In this document: positions 46,901 to 59,434 of the stretch, piece after piece
Layout: every line of letters begins with the position of its first letter
How positions within the stretch are numbered: the first letter of the stretch is position 1
Notes under the pieces: model-generated
The model's input: only the letters and a program-made list of their open reading frames with translations
What the model was told of the DNA's origin: nothing
The model's database searches: none
Source: Neckera pumila
Taxonomy: Eukaryota > Streptophyta > Bryopsida > Hypnales > Neckeraceae
DNA length: 64,000 bases
Assembly: GCA_963969595.1 (NCBI GenBank)
Contig: OZ018412.1
Location: forward strand, 12,092,501 to 12,156,500
Direction: 5' to 3'
Made by a program: the position numbers and the translations under genes

Positions 46901-49345
46901 CTTGTGTAATTGCCAGGCTTGCAATGAAATGCGCCAAACTTGGATGGAATCAGGTACACTATCTTGGATGTATGTTTTGTCTGAATTTTAATCAAGAAGA
47001 GAGGACATAAAATTGGTTCTATCGGATTATGGGATGTGTCGCTATTATAGCATAGCACTTTTAAGCATTGATTGAACTTGGAAATGATTCTACATTTTTA
47101 GGCCTCCTCTGACTCCGTCAAGTTGGCCCTCTTATGAAGTCATGCAAGAATCATTTGAATATTACACCCTATCTTTGCCATGATCTAAGGAATTGATGAT
47201 GTGGGACTTCTACTTTAAATGCAGGTGTTTCTGAGGATGCAGTGTCTGGTCATATTCAATTATTGATTCCTGGCGAAACTGCTTGTTTTGCTTGCGCTCC
47301 ACCATTGGTAAGATTACTCCAGAAATGCCCTGATCCTACTGGACTTTTATGAGTTAAGATATTAAAATTAACAGTATGTAGGTCTTATTTTGGAGAAGTA
47401 TGAAATTTGCTTTGCCACTTTCAAGGAATACAAAGTTCGGATCAGTGCGAGTAAGTTTGACGTATGGATTGGTGCGTATATGGTAGGTCGTGGCATCAGG
47501 GGTGGATGAGAAAACTCTCAAGCGGGAAGGTGTTTGTGCAGCGTCTTTACCAACTACCATGGTAAGCATCACTTTGTGTATTGCAAGAAATAATGATTCT
47601 GAAAGGTGTTGGACTTTTTCCTGTCTTGTAAACTTCCTACTAACTGAACAGAAGTGAGAGATAGTTTTTTATTTCATTATTGTAAGGAATGCTGCAAGTG
47701 AGTTTCGTCAAGAGCTTTAATATAATCTTAGATGACTTGTATTTGAATGTTGCGAAACACCTTTTTTGATGCCAGAGTTTTGGCAGGGTATTGTTGCAGG
47801 ACTATTAGTACAGAGTTCACTGAAGTACCTACTCCAATTTGGCTTGGTCTCTAGATACTTGGTTCGTTTTCAACATTTTTCTTTTAATGTGAGAAAATTC
47901 ATACCAAGTACAAATTTATAAAAAATAACTCAAGCTTACCTCATACAAGAAGAACGTTTGATGATATTGCGGTAAACGTTTCTGTTCGTATACTAGGTTA
48001 GGTGAGCACCTCAGATGAGTACCTAAAGATGTTATTCATAGCAAGTTGTAGGTCCTGAGTCTATTGGGCACCATTAGGTTGAGGAAAATGACGCCGGCCG
48101 TTAATTCTATTGCTCATTACAGGGTTACAGTGCACTGAAAGACTTTTTCCCTACTATGGAGATGAAGCCCAACCCGCAATGCTCTAATACAGCTTGTTTA
48201 GAATGTCAGGTAAGTCAGTGACCTCTGATTGGAGGTGCTATTGTGTCCAAAGGTACTTGGCAATTTGTTCCGCTATGTTGTTTGGGATTTCTTGAATGTA
48301 GATTTTCGCACTTACAATGCATGTTTCAGAAGCCCACTGGCTTTGTTCACTTATGGACATTTGTAATCTACGTATCACGTAGTTGGCATCTGTGTAACAA
48401 AAGAATGTTAGAATACAGGATGCCGAGCACTGATTTACCGCGTACTTGCAGCATGAGTATGCATTGAATAAACCAGCGCGAGATGCTGCTGCGAAGGCCA
48501 AAGCCGAAGCAGCTTCTCAAGAGGCTAGTCGAGCAGCAGAAGTGCCGCTTCACACTGAGAATGAGTGGAATATTAGGTTGGTCAATGATCCTCTCCATTT
48601 TTCTTGTCTGGTTGACTTAACGTAATCCGTTAAGAATCAAATGTAGTGACAGGTCCAACTCTCTGTTTAGAATTTTATAAGTAATAAGTAATCGGATCAC
48701 GTTTTGGGCTTTTGCATTTTCTCTGTTCTCAGTTTAGTCAGAAATCACAACCTGTTTTTTCAGCCAAAGTTGTCCTTGGTTTCAATTTGTTAATCGATTG
48801 ACTGGTGCTCTTATAACTGATTCTGCTGTGCTCTTGCAGTTTAGTGGATGATGACGACGATGCAGATGTTTTCAGCGACCCAGTCAATGATTTTACCAGT
48901 GAACTGTCCGCAGCAAGTGAGATCCTTTTTCTCTAACTCTTTAATGCAGGAGATCTCTGCTAGTTTTCTTGTTTCAGGTCGAGGTATCTAAATGCGACAA
49001 CTTAACGTCTTGCGCTATGTGGACGTTATATGCAATAGTCAGAAGGTTTATTCAAAGTTTTATTAATTCTTTGCTCGTTTGAAATCCTCTTTGATCGGCA
49101 AAGCAAGAATTTAAACATTTACGATAGCATTAACTGTATCAGTGTCGCTTTTAGATGTACTTACCAACAGTTTCAAACCTTTCTAACTTGGTGGTTTCGA
49201 ATTCTCAGCAAGGGACTTGCCAGATGGCTTGTTGCGGGAGCTTCCCGAGGCAGACAAGTCCGAGATGACAGGGAACGATTACGTGCAATCTGAGGGAGAC
49301 TTGGATGAGCTTCAAAAACAGCTTGAAGCACTTAATGCTCTGTAG
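43955..49345 (+). CDS. UBA5: Ubiquitin-like modifier-activating enzyme 5 (UFM1 E1)
   Basis: Fourteen exons: 43955-44047, 44228-44302, 44742-44855, 45632-45760, 46193-46261, 46492-46647, 46917-46953, 47225-47307, 47487-47561, 47787-47861, 48123-48209, 48452-48576, 48840-48916, 49209-49345. All have GT-AG ends and consistent phases, giving 443 aa. It activates UFM1 with ATP and passes it to UFC1, for UFMylation linked to the ER and ribosome. Visible features: [20 protein letters not shown] before the nucleotide-binding GIGGVGS (95-101); [15 protein letters not shown] (119-133); [10 protein letters not shown] (194-203); zinc cysteines C245/C248 and C322/C327; catalytic C269 in [14 protein letters not shown]. 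The C-terminal part has NEWNISLV (368-375), matching the UFM1/ATG8-interacting motif, then an acidic linker and a [11 protein letters not shown] helix likely for UFC1 binding. The start ATG has a good context (GCCATGG). Confidence 0.97.
45090..45570 (+). repeat. Degenerate ~150-165 bp tandem repeat in UBA5 intron 4
   Basis: About three copies of a unit with landmarks AGATTTT(C)AGGATTTGAGGGT, TTTAGT(T/C)TGGAGGAGAGGGT, a TTATCTAG segment, and GGCTATCAATTTCACTTCCC. The landmark AGATTT...TTTAGT recurs near 45115, 45282 and 45432. Entirely intronic. Confidence 0.7.
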
Positions 49346-49693
49346 AAGCGTTGTTGTTACTTGGAATAGACCTCTCCTCTCTTATCTTAGTTCTACTGGT
49401 GCGAGTCTTTGTCAAACTTTTATACCAAAAAGCGTTGGGTAGCACGATATGGGACTTTGACAGGTAGACTACAGCTCTGATTGCCCGACTTGGCGTTGCT
49501 TGCGTGAACCTTTACTAAAACTGGCATTTCGACAGAAGGTTTACTTGAGAATTTTGCACGAGAATGAAGACTCATATGTTGATTCAGTTCTGGTTAGCCG
49601 ATTTTAGTATCAACTGATTCTGGTCCGTGAGCTGTTGACATGTCCGTAGAGAGTTTCGCACATTCTAGTAGCAGGAGTGTACAGAACGTAAGT

Positions 49694-49699
49694 AATAAA
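49694..49699 (+). terminator. Probable polyadenylation signal of UBA5
   Basis: AATAAA about 350 bp after the UBA5 stop codon, within sequence still less AT-rich than the spacer beyond. Compatible with a normal 3' UTR length. Confidence 0.4.
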
Positions 49700-50400
49700 C
49701 GTAAGTACAGGAAACCAACTCACCGATGCTTCTTTTTTTGATCTTTTAGTTCGTACGTCTAGTGGTGCTGGCTCTCCTGAACTTTTTTTATGGATTACCC
49801 TGCTGTATTGTATTTTGGGAGGGATTCTTAGCAGTAAAAAAGTGGTGCTGGAACCAAGTAAAAGCGAGAGCGAGCGATTTCCGAGTGTGCAAATGAGGGC
49901 TTGGTTTAGGGCTTTGTAGTCTTTTAGTTATGGGCAGCGTGAGAAGGTTGAAGGTCAGTTAGCACTTTGGTGTAAGGTTTTGGTATGTTTTGGGTTCAAT
50001 TCTCTAGTTTGTTTGTTTGGAGTTTGGATAGATTGGCAAAATGTTATTCAAAAAGTGGAATGTCATTTCAGTTACTCAATTTACATTGTATGAAATTCAT
50101 TTATCCACTTTCACAAGAAGTGGATTGCTAGTTAAATTCTTGATTTATATGGCGTGGCCTTTGAGAGCTTGCAAAATTACCAAAGATTGCCACAACTTTC
50201 GTTGCTTCTCACTTATTGGTACTCCCACCTTTTTGTAACCATATAGTATGTTTATCTAAGAATAGTTATTCAAAACATAGGAAACACATGTCATTTCTTG
50301 GTTGATTAAATCCATGAAGAAGTAATGTAAATATACAAAAATCAATGATTTTGTCTTTCTCAAAGACAAATTGTTATATGGCTACAATATACTAGCTACA
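49700..50400. other. Spacer downstream of UBA5
   Basis: No gene recognised. The 65-residue frame at 50041-50238 has no family features. Confidence 0.4.
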
Positions 50401-50410
50401 ACAATGATAG

Positions 50411-50685
50411 TGCAGCCATTTTATAGGCATTTGAAGTTCATACAACAAGGACACATGGCTATTGTACACTAGCTTTGTCTATTGTGCATTAGCTATAACA
50501 ATGACAATGCAATCACTTCGCAAGCATTTGAAGTTGATACAATAGGGACAGTGCAATCACTTTGTAGGCATCTAATGTTGATACAATAGTCACATTGCAG
50601 TCACTTCGCGAGTGTGTGAAGTTGATACAACAATGCCATTGTAGTCACTTTTAACTCAATTGAAGTTGATAGCATTGAAGTTTCA
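50411..50685 (+). repeat. ~44-bp tandem repeat
   Basis: Four near-contiguous copies (about 50506, 50550, 50595, 50639) and one detached copy (50411) of a unit with GCAATCACTTCG, GGCATTTGAAGTTGATACAA and AGGGACA. Period 44-45 bp. Non-coding. Confidence 0.8.
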
Positions 50686-50689
50686 GAAC

Positions 50690-52130
50690 ATTGGTGTTTG
50701 TTTAGAAGACTCTTGTCTTGTTATACATAATGAAGAATGAATGTCGGATGAAATAATAGGATGATATTTCTCCAAGATGAAAACTTGACGGATTTTGTGA
50801 CAAGGTAGTGCCACTGCACATTTAATATAATAGATGGCACTCAAGGTTAACACATTATTACTGTAATGATGTTGGACAGAGGACTCCTCTCTAAGTTATA
50901 AGGTAGGAGGTCCATAAGGCAATCATCTAAGCGCTGAAACTAAATTGCTTGGGGAGGTAAAACATCTTGAAATATTTTTCAGTAAATTTTCCTTAAAAGA
51001 CAAGACGAAATGGCATCTAATCCAAATTGTTTCATATTTTTTGGAACTTTGTGGAACTACTTATGAAATTTTGAAGTTGAATTGCCATAGGGCTCTAAAA
51101 GCGACCACCTCCTAGAATGTACACTGTTTATACATTTTGGTACATTAAAGAAAGCGAAATGCACCTCTGTGTCACGTTTGGTACAAAATGCCGGATCCAG
51201 CACAGTTCGAGACTCCTCCCTTACCAGTGCCTGTGTTGTACTGAAACCAAGCTTGTCTAAGTTTGAGCGCTTGCAACAGGTAAGTTAGTATCATTCCATC
51301 ACAGTACAATATGTGGGGGTTGGGAGGTCAAATTCCAGGTACTGTACTACTGTGAAATATGCAGTAAATAGTGAAAAAACAAAAAAACAAAAAAACAAAA
51401 ACATGTATGTAACTGGTGTCATGCAGCTGTTACATTCAAAGTTCAAATCCTGAACCAACTTCCTTGGTGTCTGTAGATTATTTGACTTCAATCCTTCAGT
51501 TGAGTGAAGTCAATAAGAGTGTCACATACCGGCTTAGTTGCATCTTTGAATCATTGTCAAAAAAACTCAAAAACCATTCATTGAAGGGTGTCTTACTTAT
51601 AGTCACCTTGCGTCATGTACAAAGTTCATAATATTTCACAAAAATATTCTAAGGTCGTATTGGTGAACACTTCAAAATGCGCCTACAAGACATATATTTT
51701 ATCTACATAAATGTACTAGCAAAACCGTACTCATATTCTGACCAAAGAAAAACCTTCCCAACCATTCTGCTGCCCCAAGCCCTCCTTTCTATTTCTGGTC
51801 CGGAAACAAAATGACACTATCCTGCATAATTACCTCATGATGTATCCCCTGCTGATTACAAATCACGGATGGTTTGCAGGGATATGATAAATAAGAGGAG
51901 CACACCATGGAGACCTTGTGTACTAGATTGAGAAGAAAGTGACCTTTACCGTATAATTGTTCAATCAGAAGGGGAAAAAACAAAATCAAAATTGATGACA
52001 AGCAATTCAAGGAAGTGACTATGACAATGAGCCAATGAGCAAAGGCTTCGCTTGTCTTGCAGCAGCAACAGCAGCATGGACAAGGACTCCCCAAACCAGA
52101 GCAAAGGGACATGTTACCATCGATCATTAT
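50690..52130. other. No gene supported; one exon-like patch
   Basis: Bases about 51160-51275 are less AT-rich and end at a textbook donor CAACAG|GTAAGT, but no frame stays open with family features. The 126-residue minus frame at 51789-52169 is Cys-rich because of CAG repeats and has no known motif. Confidence 0.4.
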
Positions 52131-52140
52131 GAGAAATCCG

Positions 52141-52254
52141 TGTTTTTTTGGACGCATTTTAATTGGCATCCATCTGTTTTTATGTTAACAATAAGTATTG
52201 TCAAACCTAACATAAAACAAGTGGATGTCAATTAAAATGCGTCCACAAAAAACA
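52141..52254. mobile_element. Hairpin MITE-like element
   Basis: Arms 52141-52187 and 52208-52254 are about 47 bp, nearly perfectly complementary (core GGACGCATTTTAATTG), around a 20-base loop. Likely a tiny foldback transposon or a source of small RNA. No second copy seen. Confidence 0.7.
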
Positions 52255-52285
52255 TGTGTTTCTTATAGTGTACAGTTTCCATGGT

Positions 52286-52975
52286 CTTGGATGACAATCT
52301 TGTTTTTCTTTCTCTAGCTTTTGTGCACTCACATGACATGGACATTAACAAAATTCCAACATTATTAATTGAGTTTGTTTGTGCATTGCTCCCCAGTCCC
52401 CAAACCAAGCCTTCCATTGCCTTGTGTTTTCTTCATATTATCTATCATGTTCATTGTTTGAGGTAACGCACTACCAGGAAAGATGGTATTTGGGCACCAA
52501 TGTTACAAGCCTCAGTGTTATCGTCTATAGTATCAAAGTATTTGGATGGTGATTTTTGCTTGTCCTCGTCCTCTGGCTTTTGAACACATTCATGGCATCA
52601 GCATCAACAACAACTCAACACCACTATTTCGGTTACTAACTTTGTTTGTTGCATCCCAAAAGGAAGCCTTCCATTGCCTCTTGTTTTTCTTTTGTGATGC
52701 TGAGTTTGTTGTTCAAAGCAACCAACTATTTAGAAAATAGTTTTTGGGACACCACGCTTGGTGCTATCTATCATATCAATGTCTTGGATGATACTTTTTG
52801 CTCCTATGTATTCCTCATAGCAGAACTTAACGCAGTTATTTTTGTTTGTCTGCTGCACCTCCAAAATCAAGCCTCTCTGTTGTCACTTGTTTTCTTTCAT
52901 AATGCCAAGTTTGTTGTTCAAGGCAACACCAAGCTCCAGTGTTGTCTTAAACCCAAAGTGACAAAGAAGACAGAA
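52286..52975 (+). repeat. Three-copy degenerate tandem repeat (~240 bp)
   Basis: Landmark (C/T)TTGGATG occurs at 52286, 52541 and 52783. In each unit it is followed by a CAAGCCTTCCATTGCC-like segment (52407, 52664, 52869) and, in the last two, GTTTGTTGTTCAA. Spacing varies from about 205 to 257 bp. Short frames inside are not conserved between units. Confidence 0.65.
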
Positions 52976-52979
52976 AGTG

Positions 52980-54930
52980 TCCTCACAGAGTTTCAAGTCT
53001 AGTTCAAAGTGTTGTAACTTTTGCATTCAAGGCCCAAATTCAATAAAACTTGTTGGGAAAGTTGCGTTCTCTCTTCTAGTTTGTATGTTAGAATTTTCAG
53101 ATCAATTCAAGATGTATTGCTTTTTTGGAAGCCAATCAAAGTTCACAACTTCAATTTGAGTTCACCAGACTGCATTTTAGGGCTGCAACCTCGGGGCCTT
53201 GTATCTCCTTCATCCATTGCTCATTTTCAATAAATGTGTTGGATTTTGTTCCCCTTGAAGTATACTTATTGCGGTTAAGTTTTCATGTCAATCCCAGTTG
53301 TTCTGAATGTTTGGGAGCAACTCGAAGTTCAAAATCCTGCCATTTTTGGAGTGTAGTGAACTTTGGTGGCTTGTTTCTTCTTCAAACAGAGTTCATTTTC
53401 AATAATTCTTTCTCGGAAAGTTGTGCATACTAGTCTAGTTTTTGTGGCTAAAATTTCATGTTAATCCAAGAATTAATGAGTGACTGAGAAGCATTCTAGT
53501 AGAAGGAGGTTCAGCTTTAGATGTTTTTTTTGCAAATTTTCTTGCTCATTTTTGACATTTCAAAGCCGTTTTGTAGACACAATGATTCAATTGAATGAAT
53601 TTTTTTTTCACCAATGTGTTTGTATACTAGTTTTGAATCTTTTTGTAGTGTAAAGTTTTTTCATTTGAATAGGTTGAGAAATCAAACTTTACCTCCAAAT
53701 GTGTTTTTGGGAAAATTTCAACATCCATTTTCAACACTAAAACATTATGATCTTGCAATCTATGTGGCTAAATGACTTCAAATTTTGTACATGTCATCTA
53801 CAACATGTACATTACAAGATTGTATGGTTGAGATTTGTATAACTTGAAGACATTAGATCCATAAAGCTTCAAAGCAATGATGTTTTTGAACCCCAGAAAT
53901 TGAATGTCACTTTGGGGTTAAGACAAAGTTAACCTTTCTAATTACAGTGGAACCATGTTATTGTCTTTTACAAAGATGAAAACTTCTTATCTTGTAATCT
54001 GATTTTATGCTCCTTGATCAACAAGAAAGTAGAGATCTGGATGTTTTTACTTAAATTATATTGTTAACAACTCTGATAATGCTCAGTCAGTCCTGGCTCG
54101 TTGAGGAGTACCTTGTCCATGACAACTTTCTACAGCGGCTTCTCAACTGCACAATTGAATTTTGAAGACTCTTTGGGACTTGGGAGTTGATTCTTTGGAG
54201 CAGTTTGGATCAGTGATCTCAGAACGAGTTCAGGCTTTTTAGTCAAAATTTCATTTTTGGAAGATTTTTTTAAATTTTACATTGATCGTAGAAAACATTA
54301 AGTAGAAACCGAGTGAAATTTAGCCAGTTTTGGGATCGATGGTTAGGAACAATAGGCAGTCTTTGGATATAACATTCAATAGCCTTCATGCACCCTGCTC
54401 ATTGTAATTGAGCCTTCACCTATCCACTTAGCTATTAATGAAGTATTGTGGGTGTGGAATATTCCACACCATCTACTGTAAAGCAAAGGTAGTGATGGTG
54501 CATGCTATTGAATGTTATGGAGCTCATGGAATGGATTCAAAAATGAATTCTTACATTGAATTCCAAGTGGATGGACCCCCTTGTTGTTCAGTTATTTTCA
54601 ACAATTCTTCAAAGGATACTTATTAGGTGTCAATAGTATGGGTGTATTCTGCATAGGAGTATGGGGGAGCTCATGGTATAGCAAGTTCTCTAGCGTTAAG
54701 AGCAGCTCCGGTTGTTCCTACAGAATCAACCCACCATGTTGTTCATTTTTAATGTTGGTCCCCATGTTCCTGTAGAATTGGCCGTTGCTTTTCATTTAAA
54801 CTCTAATCTTTCCTTGCAAACACTTGATTTGACGGGAATGCTCTTAACATCATGTAAAGAGCCCAACCACAAATCGAAGGCCAACTTCTCGTCCTTGCTG
54901 ATTTTAGATGATCCAGGTTGAAGCATACAT
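52980..54930. other. Gene-free stretch
   Basis: No gene recognised. GGAGCTCATGG recurs around 54518 and 54667 with partly similar surroundings. Confidence 0.4.
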
Positions 54931-54940
54931 TGTCAATTAA

Positions 54941-55770
54941 CCCTTAAAAGTCTCACAGTCCCCTTTGGAGCAGCGGGTTTTTTTTGAACTGTAGCTCTAC
55001 AGTAAAGCCCTGCGTGCCCTCCCACTAAAGGTGAATTTTGGGAGGGAGCTAGGCACAATGGCATACACAACTGACAATCTGGCGTTTAAACACCAGAAAC
55101 AAAAACCCTGCTTTGGAGACAAAATAGATTTTTGTTAATGTGACCTCAATTTTTAAATTGATTTTTTAAAATTATTATGGAAGATAGAAAACACATTGAC
55201 TTTTGGGGAGTATAATTTTTATATCAATCAGTGACTAGGAGCAAAGTTATGCCACTCTAAGCTCAAAAGGGTGTTCCCCAAGCAATATAAAAAAAAATCA
55301 CAAAATGTCAAAATAATTTCTTTTTAAACTTTTTTCTCATAGGAAATATTTTTGTCGACATGGATAGACTTGATTCATTCCATTCGGATTAAAGATGAGA
55401 AAGTTATAGAGAATCTTGTTTGGGGGCACTCAAAGAATCTTCTTCAAAAACTAGCTCATAGGATTCATTTTCAAATTCAATTTTCACAGTTCTAAAAAAC
55501 AACGTTTCACGTAGTTTGGTTTGGTTACTTGAACAATCTCACCATTGGAATTAGCAATATTCAAATTCCGTCTTAGAATAATTAAAGATTCAGTTGTTTT
55601 TTTGCCTCATATCTACTTCTACTTAATAATTTTTTAAAGAATGAAAACTAAATTGACTTATTCTGAAAACTCTTAGCTCAATTCTTCAACATCAAATTAT
55701 AAATTCAAAATGTTTAGTGCAAAAATTTAAGTTGAGAACATTCAAAATTATCTTTTTCCACCTTTCTGTC
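54941..55770 (-). mobile_element. Family A element A7, truncated, with a small insert
   Basis: TTAA|CCCTTAAAAGTCTCACAGTCC marks the terminus. Family A order follows (GAAAACACATTGACTTTTG, ATCAATCAGTGACTAGG, TCTCACCATTGGAATT) until about 55770, where it stops short of the other end. About 54975-55110 is foreign to other A copies. Confidence 0.65.
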
Positions 55771-55784
55771 TACATATTCATCTT

Positions 55785-56015
55785 TCTTCTCTCCTTGATT
55801 AGGGAGAAGTTCCAAAGCTAACCTCAGTTACAAGTGAGTCTATAAGACCAGAATGGATCTGAATGAAAAATCCACATTTATATTGAATAAAACATTCATT
55901 CTTGAAAAAAGAAATATTTTTTGTATTCATCATCATCATCATCATTATTTTTCACATTGAGCTCAATTTCTCAACAAATTTTCCATATCTTATAGGCTAA
56001 AATGCCTAAATTATC
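55785..56015 (+). repeat. Interspersed repeat, copy 2
   Basis: Same order of words as 30370-30660, with a local (CAT)n stretch at about 55929-55945. It lies between two family A fragments. Confidence 0.65.
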
Positions 56016-56019
56016 CTTT

Positions 56020-57384
56020 ATAGGTACTTCTAGCTTCTTAATGATTTAGTTGTTCTTTTAATCTCAAACCCACTTCTATTTAACAATTTTTTAACCCCTA
56101 AAGGATTAGCATGCGTTTTTTGTTGTAAAGAAATTTTAGGCAAATAGGTGTGACTAGAAATTTCTATATTTTAGGCTGAAATTGTAATAGAAGGTGGGCG
56201 CAAGGAGTATCTTTCATATGCACTAAATTTCATGACATTTGGAAATGAGAGTAAAAAATTATGGCCTAATATGTTACTTTTTTTTGTAATTGGGCAGTCT
56301 GGGTAGATAAAAAAAAGTCACTTTTTCAAAAACAAAAATCTGAAATTGGTTTTCTAGACTTATGTATACATAAAAAGTTTTGAATCATCCCATTTTGATC
56401 AATGAGTCAAAAGTTATGAAGATTTTTAGTTTGTGGGCATTTATAGATTTCTTACTCTAAAATAAACTTTGAAGTCCTTTATTTTACTCAATTTTCAGTA
56501 TTTTTTGAAAAAAATAAAATCATAAGATATAGATTATGTATTACAACATTGCAACTATTGGAATTAGCATTTTTCAGCTCCATAGTTAAATTCTTGACAA
56601 TTTAGTATTTTGAATCATTCTCTAGTACTATCTACTGACTATTTTTTTCCTATATGTTGGACAATTCCAAATGAAGTAAAATTTTTCAAGCATGTAGCCA
56701 ACTTGTCTAGGAAAAAGAAACCAGAGAAGCACCATCATTTTGGACATTTTTTCATTGCAGTGTGAGCTTGTGAAGTGCAGCTACCCTGTTTTTTTGTAGG
56801 GCCAAAAAAATGATTTTAGTGAATTTGAATGCTTATATCTTGCAATCCACGCAGTGGAAATTTCTGAAATTCTTACCACATGTTCTCAAGTTAGCATACT
56901 ACAAGATACTATTGTTACATGTGTCAAAAAAGTTTTTTTTCAAAAATTGGATACTTGTACTTAAAAAAGGCAGTTTTTGAGCAAATTTAATGAAAACATA
57001 GTCATAAAACTTTAGGGTGTAAAGAATGAAAGGAGGGGGGCGGGGGGGGCTTTTTGAAATCCTAGACTTTCAATTAATTATTCAATACAAAAATGCTTAA
57101 TTCAAACTCTATAGTAGAAAAATCTGTAGTTAAGAAGATTCAAAGTCTTATAATTCAAGTGAGGTGTAAAATTGCTTGTTTTCTTCACGTAAATTGCAAA
57201 AAATCTTGCAATCTAATTGGCAATGTTTATGAAATTTCTTCTATACATTTTTAGACTAATCTAGTGCAAGATCCCATGGTTAGATATGCAAAACAAGAAA
57301 TTTTCAAGGTTATTATGCTCTTTTCAATAGAAATGGCAATTTTGAATGTTTTTTGGCAAAGAAAAAGCCACGGCCATTTATGAA
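56020..57384 (-). mobile_element. Family A element A8, fragment split by B2
   Basis: Pieces 56020-56094 and about 57019-57384 read together as the inner and far end of a reverse family A copy. The junction falls at the TTAA that intact A copies have here (for example 2189-2192 in A1, on the opposite strand). A G-run-rich patch (57035-57050) lies just after the insertion. It ends near the TTAA at 57385. Confidence 0.65.
56095..57018 (+). mobile_element. Family B element B2, best-preserved copy
   Basis: TTAA|CCCCTAAAGGATTAGCATGC at the left and ATAAAACTTTAGGGTG at the right bound about 924 bp. It sits inside family A copy A8. It provides the empty CTAA site (56457-56460) for the A2 insertion in B1. 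No coding frame. Confidence 0.75.
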
Positions 57385-57389
57385 TTAAA

Positions 57390-58320
57390 TAATTAAAATT
57401 GTAAATAAGAGTTAAGAAAGTAATTCCTAAATTTTCACTAGCTTGTCCCCTAACCTCCAAAGATTTTGCAAAGAAAGTGTTGAAGAGAGAAGGAACTCTG
57501 ACCCTTTGTTGGATGGCATGGCTTAACTCGTGACGGACCAAATGGTAGTCTCAATTTCCCCAATTGTAAAGATCTCCTATAAAATGCAACTTAAAAAATA
57601 ATTTAATAATGTTTTTCTAATTACAATACTAAACTTTGATCCATATATCACATCCATAAGGCTAAATCAACTACAACATAAACTAACAATTCTCAATAAG
57701 ATTTGAAACCAAAGATTGAAAATTCCTTCTAAAATTAATTATACATTAAATATGATTGTGTAATTTTCACAAGAAAATTTTCTTTCAAGTTCAAAATGTC
57801 AAATTCTAACCATGGTGATTTTTTTTAAGATTTTTATTTTATACATTTATTCAAGTCATTTTTTGAGGGTCTTTTATGAATTGGATAAGTTATTTTTAAA
57901 ATCTTTTGTACCTATGCCATTTGACTTATAGAATATTTATTAAAATTGGTTCAAAAAATCTATATCATATAAATGTAAGAAAACTAATACACAAATCCAC
58001 TAACATCTTGATGAATGATAAAACTAATACTTTGAGTCCTTGGGCATCTTGCATTCATTCATTATTCAGAGTATGAACTAAGGTTCTTCAAATTGGGTGA
58101 AAAAATCACAAGTCTAATGTATGTTAAAAATTAGAAAATTCATTTATCCCCTATTCTTGTGCGGTTGATAGTGGCGCAAGAATTGAGTTTTACAAGTTAA
58201 AAATAAAATAAAATTTGAACGCCATATTCTCAAGGGTTATGTAAGTTGCAAAGTTCATGTTATGATAAAAAGTTATATACGCAATTGCATTGGAAATTTG
58301 ATATAAAATCATAAAAATCC
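57390..58320. other. Gene-free AT-rich stretch
   Basis: Nothing recognised. Confidence 0.45.
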
Positions 58321-58326
58321 ATTTAA

Positions 58327-58876
58327 CCCCTAAAAGCCCAAGGGGTTTGGACATATTCTAAATGTATTATAGAATATAAGTTCTAAAACTTTTTTGAAGT
58401 TTGCATCAAAGAAGATAATGTGAATCATGAAAAGTAGAAAGCATTCGTACGGTCAAAATTGTAAAATGATTCTTAGATTTTTTTAAAATGAATTTTGAAG
58501 ATATAGCTTCAAAAAGTTCACCAAAAATACAATCTCTATTTTTAACATTTGAATTTTTTTTGATTGGTCAAAATTGTGGTTTCTATTGATTTGTGAATAA
58601 CTGCATGAGATCTAGTAATGAAAATATCAATTTTTTCCCCAAATAGTAAGTTTTTCACCACTAGGCAAATCTAGACACTTTGTGCTATTTCTCTTATAGT
58701 TTTTCTTTGACCGTAGTGATCTGAGTTTTGAGTATAAATATTGATAGACAATCCAATCTTTTGCAAAAAGAAAAAAAAGAAAAGAAAAAAAAATCTTTTT
58801 TTTTTTTTTTTTTTGCCCGAAAATTTTGCCCGAAGTCGGGCAGCAACCATAAAATGGTTGCTTGAGTGCTTAGGGA
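58327..58876 (-). mobile_element. Family E element E2 (TTAA-type, short)
   Basis: 550 bp between CCCCTAAAAGCCCAAGG and GCTTGAGTGCTTAGGGA, flanked by TTAA on both sides (58323-58326, 58877-58880). The right end in reverse complement matches the left end of E1 through CTCAAGCAACCAT. Contains a small CCCGAAGTCGGG palindrome (about 58829-58840) and A/T runs. Confidence 0.7.
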
Positions 58877-58879
58877 TTA

Positions 58880-59430
58880 AATCATGACAATTAAGATATA
58901 ACAACCCATTGCGGTCCAATAAAACCATCGCCAACTCCTAGGGAATGATTCCATTATGGAGTTTTTCTAAATAAATGAGATTTGGACCACAATCAATGTT
59001 TTAGGTGACGATAAGGAGTGATTAGTGACTATAATAGGAAATTTCAGCTTTTGAGTGTAAATTTATTGTAGGAAGTGTTTTTTCTAAGGCCTTTATATTG
59101 TAGCCATATCAGAAAATATCTAAACTCTTTCAAGTGAGTAAGATGAGTATTATGGATACAATTTTTGTTGGTTTGGGGTAGTCAAGAGACTCTTTTGGGT
59201 AGCACATTTCAAAAATTCTTAACAAGTTTATACTTTGTTGAGAAAATATAATTCAGTTGCTCTTATTGTTTCTTACACTTGTCTTTATGTGGGATTTTTT
59301 TTAAAATTCAGCAGTGACACAAAGGCAAACTCTTAATTTTGACCATGATGGGTTGTTCTACCTTAGTATAAAGGCTAAGCAAAGTAGCAAAAATGAGTTT
59401 GCATGGCTTGAAAATTTGATGTGATTCTTA
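58880..59430. other. Gene-free stretch
   Basis: Nothing recognised. Confidence 0.4.
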
Positions 59431-59434
59431 CCCT

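Noticed and set aside
51160..51275. Possible exon with a perfect GTAAGT donor
   Set aside because: All three frames close quickly or lack family features, and no partner exon was found.
53889..53921. Tiny AACCCCA...TGGGGTT inverted repeat as a deleted TTAA element
   Set aside because: About 33 bp with no interior match to families A, B or E; likely chance.
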